From IMG/VR virus record IMGVR_UViG_3300034071_002103, positions 1 to 31,915 of that record: 31,915 nt of DNA, one strand, 5' to 3'. A model generated the notes under the pieces. That model made no database searches, had not been told where the DNA came from, and worked only from the letters and a program-made list of their open reading frames with translations. Below, in pieces: positions 22,306 to 30,200 of the stretch. Position numbers and translations under genes: made by a program. Numbering within the stretch: position 1 is the first letter of the stretch; every line of letters begins with the position of its first letter. The stretch is from a virus.

Positions 22306-23553
22306 ATGGATAAAATTTGTGGAATTTATAAAATAACTAGTCCTTCTAATAGAGTATATATTGGACAATCTAGAAATTACAATAAAAGAATAAATGGATA
22401 TAAAAAATATAATTGTAAGGGACAACCAAAATTATATAATTCTTTAAAAAAATATGGTTTTAAAAATCATATAGTTGAATTAGTTCATGAATTAACTTTA
22501 GATATTGATCAAAAAGATTTAAATTATTGGGAACTTTTTTATTATAATAAATATAAAAATGAAGGTTTTCATTTATTAAATTTAAGAGAATGTGGTGCTA
22601 ATGGTAAATTTTCAGAAGAATCTCGATTAAAAATGAGCATTTCTGGTAAAAATAAAATAATAACAGAAGAACATAAAAGAAATATGGGGTTAGCTCAAAA
22701 AGGCAGAAAACATACTGAAGAAACTAAAAAGAAAATGAGTGCCTGGCAAAAAGGAACTATTTTAGGTACAGGTAAACCTATTTTAAAACTTGATTTAAAT
22801 ATGAATTTAATAAAAGAATATGCTTCTGTAACTCATGCTCAAAGAGAAGAAAATATACCAAAACAAAATATAACAGAATGTTGTAAGAAAAATTTACAAA
22901 AATTAAAAACAAAAATTAGAAATAAAACAAATAAATTTACATGTAGAGGGTTTATTTGGGAATATAAAAACAAAGATAATATGAAAGAAATAAGTGAAAC
23001 AGGTTATTGGAATGGAGAAACAGCTCATATTCATCATGTACATTGTAAAGAATTAAGTAAATGGATATGTGAGTTTTTAAAAGAAAATGTAAGTAAATTT
23101 GATCAAATAACAGATCAAGGTTGTGGTTTAGGTAATTATCTTAAAGATTTAGAAGATTATGGATTTGACAATCTTTTAGGTTATGAAGCAGATATTCCTA
23201 AAAATAAAGTATTTGATAATATAAGAAAACAAGATTTAACTAAATTAATAGAATCTGGAGTATCAGGAACAGTAATTTCTTTAGAGGTAGGAGAACATAT
23301 TCCTAAAGAACATATGAATACTTATTTAAGTAATATTACAAATTTTTGTAATAAATATTTAATTACCTCTTGGGCTATAAGAGGGCAAGAAGGATTTGGT
23401 CATGTTAATTGTCTTGATAATCATGAAGTTATACCATTAATAGAAGCAAAAGGTTTTAAGTTAATGGAAAAAGAAACAGAGGAAGTTAGAAATATAGATC
23501 TTTCAGAAGCTCCTTGGTTTAAGAATACATTATTAATATTTAAAAGAGTATAG
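22306..23553 (+). CDS. GIY-YIG homing endonuclease fused in frame to a methyltransferase
   Basis: A 415-aa open frame made of two normally separate proteins. Residues 1-90 are a GIY-YIG nuclease (CGIYKI, VYIGQS, Arg28, catalytic-type Glu76 in YWELFYYNKY). Residues 100-150 hold two to three NUMOD3-type helices (FSEESRLKMSISGK, ITEEHKRNMGLAQKG, HTEETKKKMSAWQKG). Residues 155-220 form a NUMOD1-like DNA-binding helix region ending GFIWEYKNKDN. From Met226 (ATG at 22981) a complete class I methyltransferase begins (ETGYWNGETAHIHHVH, DQGCGLGNYL, ISLEVGEHIP, GQEGFGHVN). The junction GATAATATG looks like the usual TAA-AAT-ATG gene boundary with the stop lost. The methyltransferase may also start on its own at 22981. 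Confidence 0.8.
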   Translation: MDKICGIYKITSPSNRVYIGQSRNYNKRINGYKKYNCKGQPKLYNSLKKYGFKNHIVELVHELTLDIDQKDLNYWELFYYNKYKNEGFHLLNLRECGANGKFSEESRLKMSISGKNKIITEEHKRNMGLAQKGRKHTEETKKKMSAWQKGTILGTGKPILKLDLNMNLIKEYASVTHAQREENIPKQNITECCKKNLQKLKTKIRNKTNKFTCRGFIWEYKNKDNMKEISETGYWNGETAHIHHVHCKELSKWICEFLKENVSKFDQITDQGCGLGNYLKDLEDYGFDNLLGYEADIPKNKVFDNIRKQDLTKLIESGVSGTVISLEVGEHIPKEHMNTYLSNITNFCNKYLITSWAIRGQEGFGHVNCLDNHEVIPLIEAKGFKLMEKETEEVRNIDLSEAPWFKNTLLIFKRV

Positions 23554-23555
23554 AT

Positions 23556-23768
23556 ATGAGAGAAAATATAACTTTAAAAATAACATTTAAAGAAGATTTA
23601 TTAAAACAAAATGATTATGAAATAATGTACACTAAGGGTAATATTGATAAACTTAAATTACCTAAACTTGATAAAACAATGGTATATTATTTAAAAGATA
23701 TGTCAGAATTTCCTGAAGTTATAGGATATTTTAATTTAGATGAAATAGAAAGTATTCAATTTAAATAA
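23556..23768 (+). CDS. small hypothetical protein at the end of the plus-strand block
   Basis: A 70-aa charged protein (LKITFKEDLLKQNDYEIMY, VIGYFNLDEIESIQFK) with no recognised motif. It starts two bases after the methyltransferase stop and is followed within 10 nt by the terminator that closes the plus-strand transcription block. Confidence 0.55.
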   Translation: MRENITLKITFKEDLLKQNDYEIMYTKGNIDKLKLPKLDKTMVYYLKDMSEFPEVIGYFNLDEIESIQFK

Positions 23769-23777
23769 TACAAAAAG

Positions 23778-23814
23778 AAAAAGACCTACTAAATTAATAG
23801 TAGGTCTTTTTTTT
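23778..23814. terminator. bidirectional rho-independent terminator between convergent blocks
   Basis: A perfect 14-bp dyad (AAAAAGACCTACTA at 23778-23791 with its complement at 23798-23811) around a 6-nt loop, followed on the plus strand by eight T (23807-23814). Upstream, CAAAAAGAAAAAG gives a T-rich tract on the minus strand, so the structure can stop transcription from both sides. It lies exactly between the plus-strand block and the minus-strand 98-aa gene. Confidence 0.88.
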
Positions 23815-23867
23815 CATTAACATTAAAATTACAGCAAAACATGAAAAGTATTAAAACAAAAAAGTTA

Positions 23868-24164
23868 TTATTTCTGAATATTATTTCTAGTGAAGAATTC
23901 TTCTTTTAGGGTTTTATCTTCGTTGAGATCTGAAGCAGTATAGAGTAATAGATTTTTCTCTTCTATATTTCTATCTTTTATAGCATTTATGATAGCTACT
24001 GGTTCTTCAAATATTTGAAGAAAGTGTTGTAAAGCCATAAATTCTCTAGGTTGTAATGTGATTAATTTATCTGTAGTTACATATCCTATTGGAGCTTCAT
24101 TTAAGATTTGTGGTATATCTTGTATGTCATTTGTTAAAATATCAGGATTATCTGTTGGTGTCAT
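23868..24164 (-). CDS. 98-aa hypothetical protein, last minus-strand gene
   Basis: An acidic 98-aa protein (starts TPTDNPDILTNDIQDIPQIL, then ITLQPREFMALQHFLQIFEEP and a helical C-terminus). No motif recognised. Being the final gene of the minus-strand unit directly after the giant gene, and having a candidate promoter of its own at 24196-24227, it may be expressed separately and abundantly. A small virion-associated or chaperone-like partner of the giant protein is possible but not supported by sequence. Confidence 0.6.
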   Translation of the reverse strand: MTPTDNPDILTNDIQDIPQILNEAPIGYVTTDKLITLQPREFMALQHFLQIFEEPVAIINAIKDRNIEEKNLLLYTASDLNEDKTLKEEFFTRNNIQK

Positions 24165-24195
24165 ATATTTTTTGTTTTAATTGTTTAATAATTTG

Positions 24196-24227
24196 TAAAA
24201 GTAATAATAAAAATTGATATAACCAAA
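24196..24227 (-). promoter_or_regulatory. candidate promoter for the 98-aa minus-strand gene
   Basis: On the minus strand TTTG (24227-24224), 20 nt, then TACTTTTA (24203-24196). This matches the Bacteroides consensus TTTG-N19-21-TAnnTTTG with one mismatch at the last base of the -7 box. It lies in the gap between the giant gene's stop and the small gene. Transcription would start near 24190, leaving a leader of about 26 nt. Confidence 0.4.
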
Positions 24228-24233
24228 TTTATT

Positions 24234-27200
24234 TTATTGTATTTTTGGTCTACGAGCATCTAATAGTTTTCTATAACTAGGAGATATTTGTTTTACTATT
24301 TTATTTATACCTTTTGCTGGAGTAGCATTTAATTGTTTATCTATAACTCTATTTGTTTTTAAAGCTTCATCATCTCCTGTTAAAGTAAAATATGTTTCTT
24401 TTAGAGGAGCATATATATAAGAATCTATTAAATTCCAGGCAGTTCCTATGGTTGGAATAGGTCCTTGTAAAAGCATTATTTTTAATTGTTCAGGGTTAAA
24501 CACAAAAGATTGCTCTCTAAGGGATCTTGTAAGAACTACTATTACTATATCTAAAGTAGTACGATAGGTATCTTTTTCTTTGTTATCATCATCATCTCCT
24601 CCTACTATAAAAGGTAATATAAATTTAGCTAGTAAAAATAGAGTTAAAAGAGACTTTGCTTCTTTTAAAGAATTTTCATATTGTCTAACATAAAATCTAA
24701 TAAATTCAGCTTCAGTTACTTTAAGATTTTTAGATGTTTTTTTGAAAAACTCTACTTGCATTACTTTATATCTTTCTTTAGCTATATCTTCTAAGGTTAT
24801 AGTATTGTTTTTATTGACACTTTTTCTAACTATTTCTGGTAATACGGAACTCATATTATGAAATACTAGGAAAGGTATATGTTTTCCATAACTAGCAAAT
24901 AATAAATCAAGGGATAATCTCATTCTACCCCATTCTAATAAATTAGTGTTTTTGTTAACATTAAAAGGTTCTAACCTTGTAGCTATAGTCTCTCCTAACC
25001 ATTTTTTATGTTGAGTTACAAACTTAGCCCACCATTTAGTCATAAAAGTATTAATATCTTGTTCACTGTAGTTACCTAGAGTTTTAGCTATAGTATCTTC
25101 TATGATGGAAGTTAGAAGGATATTATTTTTAGCATCTAAATTTAAAGAGTTAGTACTCACTAAATTATAAAGACTATTTGTTTTTTTATACTCTTTTATT
25201 TCTTTATCTATCTTTTTAGCTAATTTAATTCTTTCTTCTTTAGGTAAATTATACCTATCTGGGTATTTATTGTTTATAAAATCTTCTACAGAGATAATAT
25301 TATTATTTTCATCTACAGTAGTACCATAGTATATACTAGCTATAATTTTACTTTGTATAATATGATCCCCCGCAGAATAAAGGAATAAAGAAGCTTTTGT
25401 TACATTTATATATCTTTTTTCAGTAGTTTTATACTTATTAGTGGTATATACTTGATCAGACATTTCTACAAAAGGATTAAACATTTTATTCAGTTTTGTA
25501 AAGTTTTTTACATTTACAGCTGTGTTTTTATCTTTTATAGCAGGTAATATGCTATTTTGAAAATCACTACTATTATAATAAGTATTATTTGTTAAGGTAG
25601 AGTTAGTTAAACCTGCCACTAAGTTGGTTAGTGGAGCTGTGTAAGTAAAACCTAAGTTAACTTGAGTAGTTAAACTATACAACCAATTAACAATATTCAT
25701 TAATGCCCCTTTAGGAGCTAATTTATCATTATATAAATAATAATCAATATGTCTATTTAAGTCTCTAAGAGTACCTTTATCTCCTTCAGTTATACCTAAT
25801 TTTTTATTATCATCATAATAAGGCATACCACTATCATCTAAAGGTAAAGTAATATTTCCTTTAGAATTATCTGTGTTTATCTCTTTTGTTTTGTTGTTTT
25901 CTACTATAGAAAGTAATTGAAATCTAGATTCATATTCTTTTAGTATTTTATACTCAATTACATGATGACCAAATACTGAGAATATATAAAATAAATCTTT
26001 GGAAAGACTCATATCATATAATACTTTTTCTTTGTTATATCTTTCTTGATATGCTTCTGGAGATTCTAAAGGTTTTCTCTTAAGGAAAAAAGTATTGTTA
26101 TATTTACTTCTAATTTTCTTTTTATCTTTGTTAGTAAAAGGATCTGATATATTTTGAGAAGAATAAGTATCAGTTAAAAATCTATCATAAAAAGCATAGA
26201 ATTTACTTAAAATGTAGTTTTTAAATAAACCAGCTTTTAGGTAAGTAAACATTTTAAAAGAATCATTTTTAACTTCTGGAAGATTATTTAGAGATTCTAT
26301 CATACCTGAATCTTTAGCATCTGTTAAAATATCTTGTAATTGATTGTAAAAATCAAAAACTTCTTTATTTTCAGGTTTTAATAATTCTCTATATTCATCA
26401 CTTATCCATTTATCTTCATTAATTGTTTGAAATAATAATTCATTTTTATTAAAACCAGATGTTTGTAATGCTTTTGGATTAGTAAAAATATTATGTCTAT
26501 ATTCCCATTCTTCTAGTTTTTTTGCTTGTATATCTGCATTTTCAAAAGGATCTGCATCAAAAATATAATTATCTACTACTTCTTTATAAGCTTTGTAAGC
26601 TTCTTCATAAAGTTGAACATATTTTTTAATATCATAATTTTCTTTGATAAAGGGAGTTATATAAGCTCTATATTCTTTTGAAATTTGAGTTATTCTTTCT
26701 TTAGAACTTAATTGAATAGATACACCTTTAATAATATCTCTATGTTTTTTAATAGCTTCTTCTTTCTTATCAAAAAGAGTTTGAAAATATTCTTTTTTAT
26801 ATTTATAGATTAGTCTTCTATTTACTTTATCATATACTTTAGAATAAACACCTTCTAAGTTAGTTTTATTGGTTTTTACCCAAGATTGTAAACCAACCAT
26901 TAATTTTTCCATTTTACTATCAAAAGATTGTACTTCTTGCTCTTTTAAATAGTTAATCATTTTTTGTAATCTAGTAAACATTTGTAAAGATAATTCTGGT
27001 CTAGAATATAAACTATAAGAATTAATCATTGTAGAAGATTTTACATCTATATCAGAAACATTATCATCTATTCCTAATATTGTACCTACTTGATTCATAG
27101 TTTTAGTAACAGCTACTGTTAATTTTTCTTCACTTATAGTAATTTTAGCTTTTACACTATTTATACTTTTAACCAATTCAGGAGACATATCTTTATGAAT

Positions 27201-30200
27201 AGTTTCTAATTCTCCTAATGTAGGAAAAACTTTTAAGAAAGAACTTAAGAAATTATGATTTTCATACATTTTATCAAAATATAACCTAAGTTCTTGTTGT
27301 TGTTCTGGAGTTAAATCTGATAAATTTTTATTATCTTCTAGGAAAGAAAAAGTTTTTTTAGATAATTCATTTATATTAAATAATTCATCTTCAAATACAG
27401 TTATTAGTAGATTGGTAGTTTTTTTACTTCTTAATTCTTGTATTGTTTTATCGGTTCTTTGTATTTGATCTAGAAGTCTATCTCTATCTAAAGTGGTTGA
27501 TTGTGCTCTTTGTTCTAAAGAGTGAGCTTTATAAGCCTCTAGTTTTTCTATTAAAGCATTTAAGAAAGAAATAGGTTTACCTGTAAAATCATCAAAAACT
27601 TCTTCATTTGAGGTAGATATTGGTAGTAAATAAGATTTAGCTTCTTTGTTAGGGTCAACATTTCCTATTTCTAGAGAAGTTAACCTAATGACTAAGTTTT
27701 TAGGATCCTCAAAAGATTTACTTTTATTTATTTTTTTAGTAGTATTTTCTACTATAATAGGTATAGTTCTAGTTTGTCTAAAATTTTTAACACCTACACT
27801 TAATAATGCTTGTTTATATAAAGCTAATTGTTGTCTATGTACTTGTTTAGTTAAAGCATGAACATCTTCTCTTTTCATAGATTTACCTCCTATATTATAA
27901 GATAAATCCATTGATTTCCAATCTAATATATCTACTTGACCTGTAGGTAATATTGCTAAGAAATCTATAGTTCCTGCATATCCATATACTTCATTAACTA
28001 TTTTAGTTTCTACCATAAATCTAGTATCTTTTGGATAAGATATTAGTCTTTCTTTTAAATGTTTTTCTAATATATTATAGTATTTTTCAGGAATAGTAAT
28101 ATTTTGGGGTCTATCTTCAGGAGTTATTTTTAAAAATCCTGTTTCTTTATCAATATGTCTTCCTATAATTTCTTCTATAGTAGAGTGAATTTCAGTACCT
28201 TTCTTCATTTTTTCTTCTTTAATGAAGGCAGTTATCTCTGTTTCATCTATAGTTTTATAGTTACCTATATTAGTTTTTATTTCATTTAGCACAGTACTAA
28301 CTCTTTTTTTCATACCTGTACCAGTAACATAATAAGTAACTTCCTCTTCTTTACTTGTTTCAGGATTAATTTCTCTAGCTACTACAAGAGAAGTTTCTTC
28401 ATTTATTTTCTTTAGAAGATCAAAAATCTCTTTAGAGTCTTTTAGAGAAGGTATAATAAGATGATAATCTTCTACAGAGGCTACTCCAAATGCTTTCTTA
28501 GTTTTAGCCATAGTACTAGAAAATATATTTGCTTTACTCATTTTTTTAGAGTAAAAAACACCATCACCTAATTTATCTACATCTTCTTTATTAATAAGAT
28601 TATCTTTAGTAACTATATCATTAGCAAATTCTTCAAAAAGATCTCTTTGATATGCAGGTATTTTAGAAAATAAGTTTGTAATAAAATCACTTACTTTATC
28701 CCATAAAGCTCCAAATATATTTTTAGTATCATTTATATTAGTATTATCTACTAGTTTTGCTACTAAAAGTTTTACTACAGCTTCTTTTTTAAGTTTAGCT
28801 ATATCAGGTTTACCTTCTTTAGTTTGATACTCAGGATCATCTTTATAGTTATCTAGTACTTCTTTGTAGATACCAAATTTCCATATCTCTGAAATCATTT
28901 TATCATATAGAGTAGGATCTTTTTGTTCTATAATATTAATAATTAAGTGGATAACTTCTTCTGTAAAATTGTCCTCTGTTAATTCTCCTTTAGAGAAAGA
29001 TATTAACTTTTGTAACATATCTACTTTAGCTAGAGTATCTTTAGGTAGATCAGCATCTCTTTCAATAGTAATACCTAAGATTTTTAGTATTTCTTGTAGT
29101 TTCTTTTTTACTTCAGATTCTTTAACTTCTACTAAGTCATCTATAACATTATCTTTTGTAGGAGTAGCTTCTTGTTCTATTATTATAGGAGTATTTAATA
29201 TTTTTCTTACTTCAGTATCAATATTAGTATCAATACTAGTTTCATTATTTTGATTACTATCATTTTCAAATAATTCTTCTATTCCTGGTTTAATAGTAGG
29301 TTGTTCAGCTCTACCCAGTTCTTGATTAAACTGATCTTTATTAAAAAATTTATTTATATTATCTGGACTAAATAACTTAGAGTCTATTTGCATTAATGTG
29401 TTAATAGCAGACTTTAAGTCTTCCATAGAACTTAAAAACTCTTCTTTTGCTTTTTTTATATTTTCAGGAAGTTTTAAAGTTTTAGTAACTGTTTCTTCTG
29501 TTTCTCCAAATACATCTTCTATTACTGTTTTTTCTACTAATTTTGAGTCAGCTATAACGTCAAAAAATTTCTTAGAAAGGGGTATAATTTTATTTAAAGC
29601 AGATACAAGATAATTATATAGTTTTTCTAAAAAAGTTAACTTAATTTGTTCTTCCTCTGTTATAGTTTTTTTTGTAGTTCCAATTTTTTGCTGTGTTCTT
29701 ACAATTTCTTCATATGTTTTATCTTGTAAAGTTTGTACTTTTTCTACAAAATCATATATATCATTACTTCTAAGGTCTGTTTTTGTTATCCATTCTTTAG
29801 GATAAAGCATTAATTGTGTTGCAAAAGCTGTAAATTCTTTATATAATGTATCATAAGATATTTGTTGCTTTTGATTATAGCCTGAACCAAACACCTGATT
29901 CATCATTTCCTTACCAAAATTAGTATTATATAGATTATCAAAAGCTTTTCTGAGTTGTAATTCTTCTTCAGTACCATAAGAAAGTGCATGTAAAGCATGA
30001 AAAGGTTCATGTAGTATAGCAGCTAATCTATTAAACACTTCTTTTTCTTCTAAAAAGTTCTTACCTGGCTCAGGTTTTTTATAAGTTTTTAATTCAAAAG
30101 GGTTAGCAAACCCAACCATTTTAACATCAAATCCTGTATCAGCCTCTGTTTCCATATCTGACATATAATATTGCCCAGATATATTATTAAAATTAATATT

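Noticed and set aside
22213-22425. Minus-strand open frame across the methyltransferase/endonuclease boundary
   Set aside because: Low-complexity hydrophobic antisense product overlapping two supported genes; nothing supports its expression.
27646-29613. Plus-strand open frames within the giant minus-strand gene
   Set aside because: All are short, Ser/Phe/Leu-rich antisense frames with no start context or neighbours on that strand. The minus-strand frame is continuous through them.
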